This document shows positions 23,443-36,483 of a DNA stretch of 64,000 bases, piece after piece (the first letter of the stretch is position 1; each line of letters starts with the position of its first letter). Below the pieces are notes generated by a model. It was given only the letters and a program-made list of their open reading frames with translations, made no database searches and was not told where the DNA came from. The DNA is from Stereum hirsutum FP-91666 SS1 (Eukaryota; Basidiomycota; Agaricomycetes; Russulales; Stereaceae). The stretch is from positions 617,643 to 681,642 of the forward strand of contig NW_006763151.1 of assembly GCF_000264905.1 (NCBI RefSeq), in the 5' to 3' direction. Made by a program: the position numbers and the translations under genes.

Positions 23443-23952
23443 AGGACCCCTGTCTATAGAGGGCGAGGTCGTCCGCGGCACTCGAGAAACTGCCAAAATT
23501 TGTCCGGACCAGAGTCGCCCAAAACCGCCAAAATTTGTCCGGATTTCGCGGACGTCCTCCCTGCGGGGGCCATTTTTGTCCGGATTTCGGGTACGGCCTC
23601 CAAAAAGAAAAAGAAAAAGATAATAATAATAATAATAATCGGCCTGCTCCAGACTCGCTCTTTGAGCACATTGCGAGGCTTATTTTGCCCTTTGGATGGA
23701 CAACCTGCCTTTTGGACCGTCAGTGACCCCAGGGAGGCACACACAGTGACCGAACAGGACGTCGCCACCCAAACTGGAGCTGATGCCACACCGCTGGGTG
23801 CCCGCCTGCGGCGGGTTTTTTGTCCGGACTGGCGGACGGCCTTCCCCCAAAAGTGCCAAAATTTGTCCGTCCTGCGGACGGCCTTCCACCACCAAACCTC
23901 CAAATTTTGTCCGGATCGGTGGACGACCTCGCCCTCTATAGACAGGGGTCCT
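23443..23952. mobile_element. hAT-type non-autonomous transposon with 8-bp target duplication
   Basis: The ends form an inverted repeat starting AGGACCCCTGTCTATAGAGG, perfect for 32 bp (23443-23474 and 23921-23952). The 8 bases CCCAGCAT flank both sides (23435-23442 and 23953-23960), the duplication size typical of hAT elements. Subterminal copies of CCAAAATTTGTCCGGA occur in both arms (about 23493, 23530, 23855, 23900), as hAT transposase sites often do. The interior has an AAAAAG run and an ATA microsatellite (about 23605-23640) and no transposase. It sits about 300 bp upstream of the P-loop gene's start codon. Confidence 0.85.
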
Positions 23953-23960
23953 CCCAGCAT

Positions 23961-24823
23961 CTATTATCTTCTATAAACTTCGTGATAGGCAACGTAAGCA
24001 TGCTTGGATAGAATCCCGTGAAAAATCTGAAGAAAAACAGCCCGAAATAAGGAGTGGACAAGGGGCACTCGATACAGAGCGGCGCGAAGCCTCTCGTGGG
24101 AGTGTGGAACCCAGCGCCACTTTGATCTCTGGGCTCATAAAACTCTGGCCCCAGGTCATCGAAACGCCCGTATCATAAAACCCCTAATGAAAACAAAGGG
24201 ACAATGACAAGAAAAATAAAACCTACCCACAAAAACCAATTTATTTCACAATCACACATCACACATACTCAACGAGACCACAAGCAACATTCGTTACTCG
24301 CAATCCCATACTAAGTACTAGGCCCACATCGTCGAAATACACTCGATACCAACGACACGAACCACAAAAAAGCCAAAAAAGAAAGCGCATCAAGCAGTGA
24401 GGGTAAGTAGGGTGTAAAATGGGAACGAGCCTCCTAGAGGCCGTTCGGGGGACCGCACGCAGTCGTAAGTAGTAAGTAACATGTCACAATCGTAAACGAT
24501 CGTAACAAGAGAGGCAAGCCAGGGGGGATAAAGAAGGTATAAACACTGAACGGGAAACATAAATAAAGGAAACATGACCGATCAACGAGAGCAAAGAGAA
24601 CGTATAACGTATAAAGACAGAGAGGAGAGAGAGAGCGTGAGATTTCCACGATGTGATGACAGCTACCATAAGACGATATGATAGGAAGACGGGATGGATA
24701 ATGATACAACTGCGATTCCAGCTTCAGCATAGCGGAGGGGGGACGAATAAATCAAGAAATCACGACGATATCAAGTCAAGCCACCGCAGGGGAGGATGTG
24801 CGGGCCACGACACCAGAGAGCGC
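23961..24823. other. Intergenic region
   Basis: It lies between the upstream side of the P-loop gene and the 3' end of the LPMO gene. Open frames are short and low in complexity. Part of 24230-24823 is probably LPMO 3' untranslated sequence. No gene is called. Confidence 0.4.
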
Positions 24824-26920
24824 TCAGTAGGCACCAACGACGTGCCTCTTCCCGCCCTGAGCCCTCCTATGATGTTTCTTCGCCAACCTCGCAGCCTCCA
24901 TCGCACGCCTCCCAACAGCCGAAGCCGAAGCCGACGCAGCAGCCGCGCTCGAAGTCTCCGAGTCCGAAGCAGAAGCCGAAGCCACCACGGAAGCGGACGA
25001 CGAGGATGGCGCAGCTGCTGAACCAGAACCGGATGCGGCGGCGGAAGAAGCGAGGACGGAACCGGATGAAGCGACGAGGGTGGACGAAGGGAGGGCGACG
25101 GAGGAGGCGGCACTGCTAGTCTCCGCGTCGGTGGTGCTTGCGGCGGCGGAGGAACCGGAGGAGTCGCCCATGGCTGCGGCTACACAGGAGGTGTAGGTGG
25201 TCTGGCAAGAGTAGGTCGAGGCGTCGGCGCCGGCGGAGGTCCATGCGGTGTTGCAGGCTAGATGGCACGATAGCAGTAACAAAAACAAAAGTCAGTCAAA
25301 AGCAAGACACAGAATACTACAGGGAGATGCGGAGGGAATGATGCAGTAGGGCGGAGTGGAATAGAGAATAGAGCGAGAAAGGGACTTACATGTCCAAGCA
25401 GTATTACACGCATCCAACGCCGTGCTGTCCGTCGAACCCGAGCTCGAGCTGCTCGCACCAGTAGCGGTAGCCGCAGCGCTCGTCGCGGCGCCGGTTGCGG
25501 TGGCAGAAGCTGCGGCAGAAGTGCTACCAGCGACACGGACGGTACCAGCTCCACCACCGAGACCGATGGAAGCAGAGACGGAAGCCGAAACACCAGCGGC
25601 AGCGGCGGAGGAAGAGGGAGCGGCGGACTTGGAAGAAGAGGCTCCTGATCCTGCGCTGGACGATCCAGACGATCCGGAAGAGCTCGATGAACCGGAGCTC
25701 TCACCCTCAGTGGTCGAGGAATCAATCGGGTCCGGACCAGGGAACGTGTATCCTGCGTTGCTCGAGATGGAGTACACCGCGGATCCAGCGACCGAGAGAC
25801 CGGCATCAGTCGACGCGTAGGCACCAGGGAAGGTGGCGGTGTCGGCGGAGCTGTAGTCGTTGGTTCCGGAGCCGGTGATGGCGAATTGTGAGCAGGAGGG
25901 GTACATCTCCTCGGTGGAGGCGAGGTTGATGACTTCGTGACGGAGGAGGTAGTTGCCGGCTGCGAGATCGGAGGGAATGGTGAACGAAACACCTTTACCA
26001 GCCTTAAGGTCGGCCTGGTACCCTGTTTCATCCAGATCCAAATTCGTACCACATCAAAGATATACAACAACGAACAACGAGCAAAGGAACAAGCCAAGGA
26101 GACAGTCAGACACATGTTCACTGTAAGTCAGGAAAGGCGAGGCTGTACGCACAAGTTCCGGTGCTCTCGAATCCGAGCTGCTGGACCTTGAAGAACGACG
26201 CGGAGTTGTCGACGTTGTTGCAGTCGTCGTCACACTTCGTCATATAAAGGAACATGGGACCGGTGCTACAAATGTTAAGATCATGATCGGCGGATCGTCA
26301 GTTTATAGTTCACAACATGCATCGAAACAAAACGCAGGATTGAAGGGGCAAAAAGACGTACTTGTGAGGCCAGTCGGTACCCTCAGTGTACCCGCTGTTC
26401 CAGGAATAGGTGATCGTAGAGCCCGCAGCGCTGTTGAAGGATGGAGAGTGGTTAAATTTAGAACAAAACCAGAGATCCACTCGAACAAAAACTCACAGCT
26501 CGGGAGTGGAGGTACCCTTGGTTCCGACTTTACCACAGAGCAAGTTGTCACTTGAGGTGTCCTAAAACGAACGCGTGTGTTAGGATCATGCTGTAAAGAT
26601 GAAGGCAACGGTCGACTCACGGTAATAGGGTCGCTGTCGGAAATCAACCTAGAGAGTGGGGGTCAGACGGGTCCGGAAGCTAGAAAAGTTATTGGACATA
26701 CCAAATGGGACCATCGGCGGTACCGCCAATGAGAGGCGAAGTGTAGGTGTCACCACCATCAACCGCGATTTCTGAAACACATTCCGAGGTGATGTCAGTC
26801 AAAGGTCATAGCCAAACTGGGGTACAAGGCAGACGTACGGCTGACAGCTCCGTGAGCAGCAACGAACTGGGGAAGTGCGGCGAGTGCCACAACGGCAGCA
26901 GAGAGGATAATAGAAGACAT
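24824..26920 (-). CDS. AA9 lytic polysaccharide monooxygenase with long Ser/Ala-rich tail
   Basis: Eight exons: 26920-26839, 26771-26702, 26648-26621, 26561-26497, 26430-26362, 26265-26153, 26022-25390 and 25257-24824. They total 1494 nt (497 aa). A signal peptide of about 22 residues ends in VAA directly before HGAVSQ, so the mature protein begins with the copper-binding His. The second copper His is in WPHNTGPMFLYM. NYLLRHEVINL and MYPSCSQFAITG supply the active-site His and Tyr blocks. The residue two before that Tyr is Glu, where most AA9 enzymes have Gln. AA9 enzymes oxidatively cleave cellulose or hemicellulose outside the cell. There is no CBM1; instead about 260 residues of Ser/Ala/Thr follow, with two copies of CNTAWT around the last intron and a basic C-terminus. 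No GPI signal is obvious. Confidence 0.88.
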
Positions 26921-29449
26921 GTCGTGAAGGAGATAACTTGAGGACGGTTGATTTAGAAGGGACGGAGGGGGTGCGCAGGGAGGACAGGGAATGTATCCGG
27001 GTGTGGGGGGATCGTACTAGACGAGTTCGCACTGCGTAGAGTCACTTTAAACGAAGGAAAGCCCTGAGGAGATCTGGATCTGTAGAAAGTAAAGAGACAG
27101 AGAGAGAGAAGAGGGAGGAGAAAGGGAGGAGAAGGTGCTGAAGCGGGGAGGAGAAAGGAATGCAGTCGTCTTAAAGACCCAAAATGGACAATGGTCGGCC
27201 TTTATGGGTTAGTTACCCGAGCGTTTACGTGATTTAGGGCCCTCCGCGACTCCAAATGGGGTAGTGCGAACACCACTCCCCCAGAAAGGCACATGGCAAC
27301 AAAGTCGGTTCGTCTTTTCACAATCTTTTCTTTGCTTCTCTCACAGAGCATTGACCACATCGCAGGCTCTTTGCTTCAAGTTTAAACCACCGACATAGAG
27401 AAAGAAAATAGCAGTTGAGTATCTGTGGTAAATATTTTGTTCGAACGGAACCGGAAGATTAACTTTGCACAACGCCGGCGTGGATCCCCCGAAATGGAAG
27501 CAGATCGAACAAAAAGATTGCGTTGAGCCTTTTGTGCTTCCATACCTCCGCCGTCGCCGGACCCGCCCCAGCTGATCCGGGCATCGACCCCCGGATCAAC
27601 ATCTCCTTCGCCACGTTTGCCACCACTTCCGAGCGTCGACGACGTCGCTGCGAACACATTTCCGAACATATCTACTCTACTTGCAAGGCCTCCCTTCCAG
27701 TCATCCCGCTCCGCTCTACTCTCTGGACGGTGATGCTGTGCCTTCTACGTCGCCGATATCGGCGTTGTGCCTCGCCGGAGCTATGCATATGCACAAATGG
27801 GAGCATATGATGCCACAGCGTCCTCTCGACAACCTCAACAGCTGCGTCACCACCATCATCGCAATATCTTCCTTTCCTGAACATCTTGCGCTGGGGGGAA
27901 AAAGCAGAGGCAACCCTCCATACTTACAGGTCCAGATGCACATCACGGAAGTACGTCCTCGTCATGTTCGTTTCAACGATACGATCGATGCGCAGTGCTG
28001 CGAGGCAAATGTTGTTGTTGTCCTTCTCGTCTTGCTTGGTATAGTCGTTCAAAGCGTCTCCGTCTCTCCCTTTCTGAGATACAACGTCCTCCAGCGACTC
28101 GAACACCTCGCGGCTCGGAACCGCAACAAATCATATCCAATCGACTCTCAGGGCGTGGAACCATCATTGCAAAGATACCTAGCCTCGAGCTCGGGCTTGC
28201 TGATGTCTCATGTTCATTGTTCATTGTCTGCCGTTTCTGGCGTTCAAAGCGTCCGTCTCGCCTCTCAGAGATCAATCGGACTTCCTTTGTGTGGCACAAA
28301 GGATCCTTCCGATCTTTTATGACCTTGCAGGTCCTCGGACTGCTCATCTTGTTGACTTCGCCGCAGCGTAAAGACGTGCATGTGATTCTGTACAGCAGCC
28401 TCGAGCGTTACATATGATCTTGGACTTGTGCAACTGCAATGCTTGGAAGTGATGTACCACGCGTGGGTGTTAGCCAATGGTTGACCATCGTCGGTGGAGG
28501 CGTATGCAAGTGTGTCGACAAACCACGTGCTATCAGACCTGGCGAAAGCCGTTCATATAGAACGATCTCTAAGATACAGAAAGCAGGATCTCGTATTCCT
28601 TATATGATAGTCGTTTAGGCGTTTGGCTTTCTAGCCGGCCTTCCCCACATGCTCGTGTTCTACGCCTTGTGTATATGAATGTACACGTCATGCCCCTTTT
28701 GAGGGCGGATGATGCATGTCGATGTTTACCGTCTAGTTTTGTTTTGAAATTTCTCCAGATCATGAGCTCGCACGAGGATATCGTCCTGGAGTGCGTATGC
28801 GCGTAAGTATTTCGATCGTCAAAGCGAAACCAACATGTAGCAGGCGAGTCATCGTCAGATTGCACCCACGCTGCGATATTCAGGAAACACATAAAAGGCT
28901 CCTGCAGTTCTCTATACTTAGCGAGGTTGGATCGTGATCCCCGGCTCTGTTGTAGAAGAACAGGCGGATTTGACCGGGAGATTGACTTTGACCCCAGGAC
29001 AGAGAACGACAAAGTGAACGAGGGATAATATTGGGAGGGAAATGTGTCGGGGTAGCATTGCGATAACTATCGTAAACTCTACCATGAATAAAACAAGTTT
29101 CATGCTCCGCTTGTGAGTAGGGCCGCTCTTCAGCCTAAGCCATAGTCATGATATATTCCTACTTTTACTGCGTTTAAAAGCAAGTCGACTCGTGGTGACA
29201 TGGTCAAAACGCTGGAAGGTCACTTGATACGACAGCTGTTCGGCGTATGACCCCTTCCGTCCCGTACGCTGGCAGTCGTGGGCCACTTTTCGACATGTAG
29301 ACGGATGATCTTCGGGGTTCGAGGGGTCTGTCATCGGAATAATTCATGCATAGCTCTTTGATTGTCAGTAAACTTTTGCTCACAATACAAGTGCTCAAGA
29401 TCGATATCGCGACCGAACCTTGGCAGTATCACCTCTCGACCTGAGCTTC
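26921..29449. other. 2.5 kb gene-poor region
   Basis: It holds the promoter side of the LPMO gene (purine-rich 27060-27160 on this strand) and upstream sequence of the esterase gene. Several 60-210 codon frames exist on both strands between 27380 and 29400, but none shows family motifs or a coherent splice chain. Confidence 0.4.
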
Positions 29450-31215
29450 ATGGCCTTTATCTTGCCTACTCTCGGATTATTGATTGCTGTTCTAGCCCCA
29501 ATAGTTTTGGTACGTGCTGATGCAAGTACATCACCCATAGTTGTACAGAACAAAGATCCTCTCATCTATTACCATGGACGATGGGACGATTCGCCTGGGA
29601 CCTGGTGGTGCGGTAATGATTCCTTCTCATCAGTATTATTCTGACCCTAGCTACTCACTGGATGGATACAGGGCGGGATCGGGCTTCAAGATCCATGTCG
29701 AGAACTTGTCCTCTATGACTTTGAACCTCGGTCCTCACACAACAAGTCTCCTCGCTTCCATCGGAGTATCCCTCAACTATGGAGATTTCACCACGGTCAA
29801 TGTCTCCGAGGGGTCAAACACCCTCCCTCTGCAATCTCTCCAAAGTGACTCCGAGGAGAATACCACCGGCAAAAATGTGATCAGGATCAATACGGAGGGT
29901 TGGCAGGATAATCGCATCAATCTAGAGAATATAACCTTGAACTCTGTACGTCTCTTTCGAACCCTTCGTTTTATACTGTGGAATCGCTTTGTGGGCTCAT
30001 ATACGGATATCACCGTAGGGTGCAAAGGTTTTGCCCTACAAACCGTCAAGACTTGCTTTCCAGTTCATCGGGGATTCGCTTTCAGCTGTGAGTATGGTGA
30101 TGACAGTGCCGTGAATCAGCGTATTTCGCTAATCGATCGACTGTCGATGATACGTAGGGGCAATACCTTCCTAAAGGTGTGGACCAAGCCTGGCCATTTC
30201 TGGTCAGCGAATCCTTCAAAGCGGAACATGTTGTCGTCGCCCAGCCAGGAGCGGCACTGACCGTATATAAGTTTCTCTATCCACTTGCGTCAGGCTGCTG
30301 AAATATATTTTATCCTAGGATATAGTCTCGTATGGGAACGTTCACGGAGTATCCTACCAGTTCTTCAAGGTACGTTTCGAGTAATCTCCTTCTAAAGGTA
30401 ACGCCAGACAGGCCAATTTTCTATCTATCATCCTTTCAGACAGAGGATACAGGCTTTTACTATACGACAGACCACAACTACACCACGCCTTGGGATTTCA
30501 AGAAAGATGTGCCTGCGGCAACGCACGTAGTCAGTCACATCGGGTGAGTTCTGAAAACATTCCGACATTGACTTCTCCCTGTATTCAGCGAGTGTGATCT
30601 CCTTTAGCGCGAACGACGCCTCACAGAATATCACTGCAAATGCATTCGTCGACGTAAGTTTATTAGTTCCCAAGCCTTCCAGGGAGGGTTGCTGACTTCA
30701 CAGGAATCTAGACATACTTGGACTTTCTTGCTCGCCTGCGCACCGTCTACGTCCACCAACCGATCTTCGTATTTACCCCAGTAGGTCACATCCCTTCTAT
30801 GTGCATTCTCTCAGGGACTCAACTATTTGTACTGTAGTGGGGATGGCCACAACCGACAGGTCCCAACAGCTTCTACTACAACGGTAGCTACACCGAGATA
30901 GTGAACGAACGGTGAGTAGCCAATCGTTATTGTCTGTCCCAATTTCGTCTCGTGAACTGATCTGTGCTTTCAGCCACGCAGTAGGCGACAAGGATGTCTT
31001 TCTCGTCAACACGACTGGATGGGTTAGTTACGAAGACGTCTTTCCCGAGTATGTGGGTTCATCACCATCGCTGAGGTTTGAACTGATCCGAATTCATAAT
31101 GACCAGTAACATTCACCCGACTGTGGAAGGCCACCAGAAGATCGCTGGTTTGTTCGAGAAATGGCTGGAAGGATGGGGGCTGCAACCGGAGAAGGAGTGG
31201 GCTACCCCCGCATGA
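29450..31215 (+). CDS. Secreted SGNH hydrolase, carbohydrate-esterase-2-like
   Basis: Eleven exons with short GT-AG introns encode about 377 aa. The hydrophobic N-terminus (LGLLIAVLAPIVLVRADA) is a signal peptide. Residues of about 40-150 (YYHGRWDDSPGTWWAGSG ...) resemble the beta-sandwich that precedes the catalytic domain in CE2 acetyl esterases. SGNH blocks follow in order: FIGDSLSAG (nucleophile Ser, about residue 163), an exposed Gly block, SHIGANDAS, and DNIHPTVEGH with the catalytic Asp and His. The AND and DNIH motifs are each rebuilt across an intron, which supports the splicing. CE2 enzymes deacetylate plant cell-wall sugars, so secretion and a role in biomass breakdown beside the LPMO gene are plausible. 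The exact substrate is not visible. Confidence 0.85.
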
Positions 31216-31367
31216 AGGTTGAACAAGTTTATTCGGACGTCCAGTTCGTAGCGTTATGTCTACAAGATACAGCCCCGAACTCGTTTTCACTAAGAGAAAG
31301 AGATGGTATGAAACGAGGCCACAGTCGTACATAAGTAAGAGACAATAGTGCCGATAGCCCGATTGCC

Positions 31368-33490
31368 TCAGACCGCGCGTGCAACATTCACCCCTTCAGG
31401 TGCCTTTTTCCCCTGCCACTCCCACTCAAATTTAACTCCAAGACTCTTCTTTCTCCTCTCCCTCAATGCTCTTCTCGCCTTCTCCTCCTTCTCCGTCAAC
31501 TTCCCAATCTTGATCGTCGCAAGGCTCGAAGTCCTGGACATGTCGCTCCCCACAGACATACTGAATGCGGACATGGAAGAGTGCCTCGGCAAAAGCGTCG
31601 GTCGCGCTGGTGTGGCGGAGGCGTAAGGAGCTGGATTGACGTGTGGAGGAAGAGCCGGAACGGGAGGGATAGTATCGTCGTCCGACTCGCTGCTACTGGT
31701 ACGCGTACGAGATGTTCGGCGAGAACGAGAGGCCGCCCGATTTCGAGGCATCCGACGAGGACCTGAGCAGTGACTACTCGACCGGGAAAGGCTGACGTAG
31801 TCCTCTTTGGACAAGGCCGGCGGAGGTGGTCGGACGAGGTCTGCACTTGGTGAGGTTTTGGATGACGAGGGCGTATCGAAGGGGTTTGGGCAGTGAGAGC
31901 TCGATCTCGATACACTGAAGTAGTCTCCACTTCCCGTCGTGTTTGAGCCCAATTTGGTAGGTGTCAACTCGATATTAGTGAAAACTGCGCCGGTGCGACT
32001 ACTCTCCAAGGAAGATTGCTTGTGCGACGATCCACGAGACAAGGGCTGACGTCGAGGACCGAAAAGAGAGTTGGATCTGGACGTGGGACGTGAGGATGGG
32101 GGATCGTAGTTCTGGCTCGCGGCAGTACCAGCGAACGTATTGAATGCGGCGGCGATATTTGTGCGGAGAGCATTCGTCCATCCCCATCCGTTACCCTCGG
32201 CCGGCGCCTGTCCTTGAGGAATTGAAGGCTGAGGAAACGCAGGAGCGACGATGGCTGTCTGGTTGTCTGCCTGGATGTTTCGAGGTGGATAGTCCCTAAG
32301 CCTGGAGCGCCACTTGTTTCCTTCTTCTTGACGGGCGGGTTGGAGCACGAGTGGTGGTGGCGCAGGTGCGGCCCAAGGAACGACAAGACCTCCATCGCGT
32401 AAACCCAGATATCTCGGCCTCATCTCCATCTGCTGCTCCCTTGGCGTTCCAACATTCGAGGCTCTGCTACCCTCGTCTCCCGAGCTCATAATATCACCGT
32501 CCGCGAGGTTCGCGACGACCAGGTTTCCGTCCTCGCTATCCGCAGAAGACTGGCTAGATACGCGTGCGGCGGGATAAGGACCATCCCCGAAACTAGATGT
32601 GGAGTGTGTGATAGAACGAGGAGCAATGACGGAGACGGGACGTGGTTGGGGGTCACGAATGCCGGTATAAAAGCGGCGAAGAAAGCTGGGGCGCTTAGCT
32701 GCCGAGGACGGACGACCGAATTTCGAGTCGCCGACATTGCTGCTGAACGCAGGCGCCCACCAGTCTCCTGAACCACCGGCCGGTGAAGGAGGCATCCATT
32801 CATCTCGCTTTCGGCGTCGAGGAGAGCGGACACGACGCCAAAAGCAGAGAAGGGCGAAGAAGATAACGATGACCGCAATGCCACCGCAGGTTATCCCTGT
32901 CCAAAAGGATACGGAGTGATGCGCGGATGCGTTCTGGATATGAGGGTCAGGCAGGGTGGTGTTTGTGGCTGATGCCGCCGCGGTTGATGATGAGGGGTTG
33001 ACATAAGAAGATTCTGAAGTGGAAATGATATTGGAGGACGAAGAGGGAGTCGAAGTCGTAGTTGTAGGTGACGAGGTAGTAGACGAAGTCGAAGGTGTTG
33101 GCGACATAGAACTGGTTAAAGTCGTTGTCTGAGTGGTTTGCAATTGTGATTGCGTCTCGGACGCCTTGGAATAAAGGTCTCAGTTGTGCGAAATGCGAGA
33201 TATGTGAGATGAGGGTAACTCACCGAGGTGCTTTGAGCTAGAGAGGAGGAAGTGGATGTCACAGTCGACGCAGGCAAGTCTGATGAAGGCACATCTGTCG
33301 GGTCTGCTTGTACGGAGACCGGTGTGTCGGGACTATGGAAAGGACTTTGATGCGAGCCTTCGTTCCCTGACCCAGAGTGCTCCTGATCTTCGATACCAGA
33401 GCTAGCAGCTACTATGGTGTCTCCATCAAGGAGAAACCCTCCATCTCGAGATATTAACAGTTCGCGAAGTGGGAGGTGCAAAGAGGGCAT
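31368..33490 (-). CDS. Single-pass membrane protein with Ser/Thr-rich ectodomain
   Basis: Two exons, 33490-33224 and 33164-31368, encode 687 aa with phase 0 at the 59-nt intron. The first 180 residues are dominated by Ser, Thr and Pro, typical of O-mannosylated fungal surface stalks. One transmembrane helix (ITCGGIAVIVIFFALLCFW, about 183-201) follows, then a strongly basic stop-transfer segment (RRVRSPRRRKR). The roughly 480-residue tail is rich in Ser, Arg and Pro with repeated SRSSSH patches, and ends in a charged, helix-like stretch (LTEKEEKARRALRERRKK). No catalytic domain is seen. The layout resembles cell-wall stress sensors, but no WSC or similar head domain is present. No clear signal peptide follows the chosen ATG, so an upstream exon may be missing. 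Confidence 0.7.
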
Positions 33491-34156
33491 CAAGGCGACC
33501 CAAGATGAGGATGCGCGCCGGGCGCTGAGAGCAAAAGATATTGCAGCCTGTGGTCAACACGAGGAAATAGAGATGCGACGAAACATCTTGTGGTGGACAG
33601 TATATCTGCCCATTCGAGTCTGGCCTGGCAGTCTGAGTCCAATATCTCTCTCCGAGACATGGATGGGTCTAAAAGTGAATCATTCCCCCAAAAAAACTCC
33701 CTTAGTAGGAATAAAGTCATATAGTCTGCGCGCCAGTGAGATAATATGCCGTATACGGCCGTAAGGAATCAGAAATATTCAGTCTGAGCTCTACAGGGGA
33801 GGAAGGAAAGAGGGAGGAAACCGTGAGATTGGCCGAGAGGAGACATGAGCAGGTTATTAGGGTTTCGGCGGGCTCCGGCAATGCTACCCCTTGAGTGTTT
33901 CAGCTTTCATCACGATCCTGCCGCTCGCAGTCTGACGATCCTCTACAAGGCGTACACGAATACTGCTGCCAATCCATCGACCACAAAAGGTAGTAGGCTT
34001 GTTGACTATCTCGACAGATCAGGGTTATCTATCGTGAGTGCAATGGTAATGTTATAATGGCGTTAGTCATCTCTCTTCAATATCATTTCACGCAGGTCGG
34101 ATATCCAAACCAATCCCAAACGTACTATCCACTTCTGTAGTCTACCTATCCACAGC
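33491..34156. other. Intergenic region between divergent genes
   Basis: This is a shared upstream region of the membrane-protein gene (minus) and the F-box gene (plus). It holds no recognisable gene or repeat. Confidence 0.4.
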
Positions 34157-35976
34157 ATGGAAAACGGACAGACTCCCTCTCATCCCCTGGACGCCGAAAT
34201 TGAGTCCGTTGCTCATGAAATTGCCTCTCTCAACCACCGACTCGCAGACCTTCGATCGCGGCGCAACGCAGATGCTCCAATCTCTAAGGTCCCTTCGGAA
34301 ATCTTGGTCCGTATCTTTCGCTCCTTGTCCGCAGAGCCTGTCTACCACCAAGAGTATGGTGCTCTTACAAAGTACACCCCTACAAGGCGCTCCTGGCTGA
34401 ATCTCATCGACGCTACGCATGTTTGTCGGTGGTGGCGCCAAACCGCATTCGACAGTCCACTTCTGTGGGCGAACGTATGTCTCGCTCTTGGGCCTGCTTG
34501 GATGGACGAGGCTCTCGTACGATCTCGAGATGCACCTCTCACCATTTCGTACGCTACAGCTCGCAGCGATTATGACGATTGCAATTGCCTTTTGAGCACC
34601 ATTCCGTTAGATCGTCTCACCCATCGCATTCGTTTTTTCTCCGCTTCATCCCCTTTGAACGGAAATACTATCCCCGACTTCACCAAGGCATTAGAAAAAA
34701 TGCGAGGTCAAGCACTTTTGTTGGAATCTCTGAGCTTGAAACTCGAGTTTCCCGTAGACAACTTTCGTCTCTGTCCGTTGCCGCCGTATTGGGTATCAGC
34801 CTCTTTTCCACGTTTGCGACACGTTGAACTGCAAAACATCTCATTTCAGCTTCACAAATTCCCTTTCCACAACCTCTCGAGTCTGAAGCTCAGCCTATCG
34901 CCTGACGGTTCCTATCCGACGGAAATTTGGCGCGTTAGACCTACCTATCGTCCTGACCTTCCATCTCTGCTATCCGTGCTTCGGAAGATGCCAAAGCTCG
35001 AAATCCTACATCTCGATTATTTTCTTCCTCTGGCGCGGCCATCCACGGTCTCGACCATTCCGTCCCAGATTCGACATGTTTCTCTCAAACACCTCACGGA
35101 ACTCCGCATGGTCGGTCCGGCGTGCGATTGCGCTTATGCGCGTCAATTCCTCGATATTCCAGCAAACGCATCACAATCCTTCAAAACAAAATTGTACGAT
35201 GGTCGGGGCGAGGATCTCCTTGCTCTTACGTCGTCCTTCAGGCCTCTCCTAGAATCACTCCCCGCCGGATGCCGAAGTATAGCCATCCACGATATCATCC
35301 ATTTTGTGGACATACGAATTCCCGTCGAATGGGATGCTGTGCCCTATGCTCACATGGAGGGCCAAAATTATACTCCCTTGAGAACATACGGCGAACGTCG
35401 TTTCGCAGAAAAGATCATTAGTCGTCTCAGCGCGACACCAATCGACTTCTTGCTGCTTCATTGCGAGGATGCAGAAACGAGCGATGAATGGTTGGATGCG
35501 TTTCAGTCGATGCATTGTGTCTCTAAAGTTATGGTCAGCTTCGGAGGATATTCCTCGATATATTCATTCTCCCAAGCATTATCGGGGACTGTGCAAGGCC
35601 ATGTACTTGGACCGGCCAGTGACACGCCCCGCAGAACCCTTTTTCCAACCCTACATACTCTCGTATTTCTCGACACCGACTGCGAAGATGAAATATTCGT
35701 CGAGCATCTTCGGCGCCGTCAGGCGTCGTCTGACCCAATCCAAGAGATCCATCTCATCCTCTGCAACATCTCAGCGACCACACTCCAGTTATTTCGCTCA
35801 ATCGTGTCACTGGTGGAGGTCAAAGAACCCGATGCTCTCATCTTGAATCTGCCGAAGGTACGTTCTTGCCCGGTCCTGTCGGAGAGGCTTTGCGACCTTT
35901 CTTCCAGCTATGGTGCTAACAATACAACTAGGTGTTCCCGCAAGTATACCCTATCGGCGCGAACCATGGATTTTAA
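34157..35976 (+). CDS. F-box-like protein (copy 1)
   Basis: A long first exon (34157-35857) is followed by a 74-nt intron (GTACGT...CAACTAG) and a short last exon 35932-35976. Without splicing the frame runs on to 36001. The N-terminus has a coiled-coil-like helix (VAHEIASLNHRLADLRSRR), then an F-box-like block (ISKVPSEILVRIFRSL ... ATHVCRWWRQTAFDSPLLW). About 450 residues with spaced leucines follow, as in agaricomycete F-box/LRR-like proteins. F-box proteins recruit substrates to SCF ubiquitin ligases; the substrate is unknown. It is clearly paralogous to the gene at 56901-58751: both share DAEI..., the helix, the SHVCR/THVCRWW block and LGPxW. The two also share a neighbour family. Confidence 0.85.
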
Positions 35977-36483
35977 CCACTTTCGAGTGAAGGCTGTATG
36001 ATGCCGGCCAAATGGAAGGCAGAGAAAATCTCATTATCGATATTACCATACTTATCCACCTGGCTGGCGACGTGAATCATCGTTTCAAAAATCACACTTC
36101 GATACAACCATGTCTAAAGCTCAGAACAAGGTCTTTACGTCAACGGCTACCAGCGAATCTCGTTGCATAATGTTTCGGACCATCTGGACGAACAACACAT
36201 CCCACCATGTTTCTGCTCCTCCGATCCTAAACGTCTTATAGCCAGTCTCAATCCTTCCAAAACGATGTACGGTGGTGTGTTCGTTCACGGTGTACCTCGG
36301 CAAGATTCAGAGTCTCGAGGGTTTCATAGTTGTTTTATCGATCCAGAGCCATTCGATAATTGAGGTCGGATTTTTACTGTAATGAACACTATTCTTCCGG
36401 CAGCCATGCTTGTATCTTCACACCTAAACAACCTCTCGTAATTATTAATATATTTCTAGCCACCCCCAATGGCAACCAACTTT
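35977..36483. other. Intergenic region
   Basis: This lies between the F-box gene and the convergent small gene. A 43-codon frame starting at 36110 (MSKAQNKVFTSTATS...) has no supporting context. Nothing else is recognised. Confidence 0.35.

Noticed and set aside
24653..25119. Arg-rich plus-strand frames across the LPMO tail
   Set aside because: They are antisense to Ser/Ala codons of the LPMO C-terminal extension.
27681..28322. 213-codon plus-strand frame
   Set aside because: No family motif, no intron logic, and the opposite strand is open to a similar degree.
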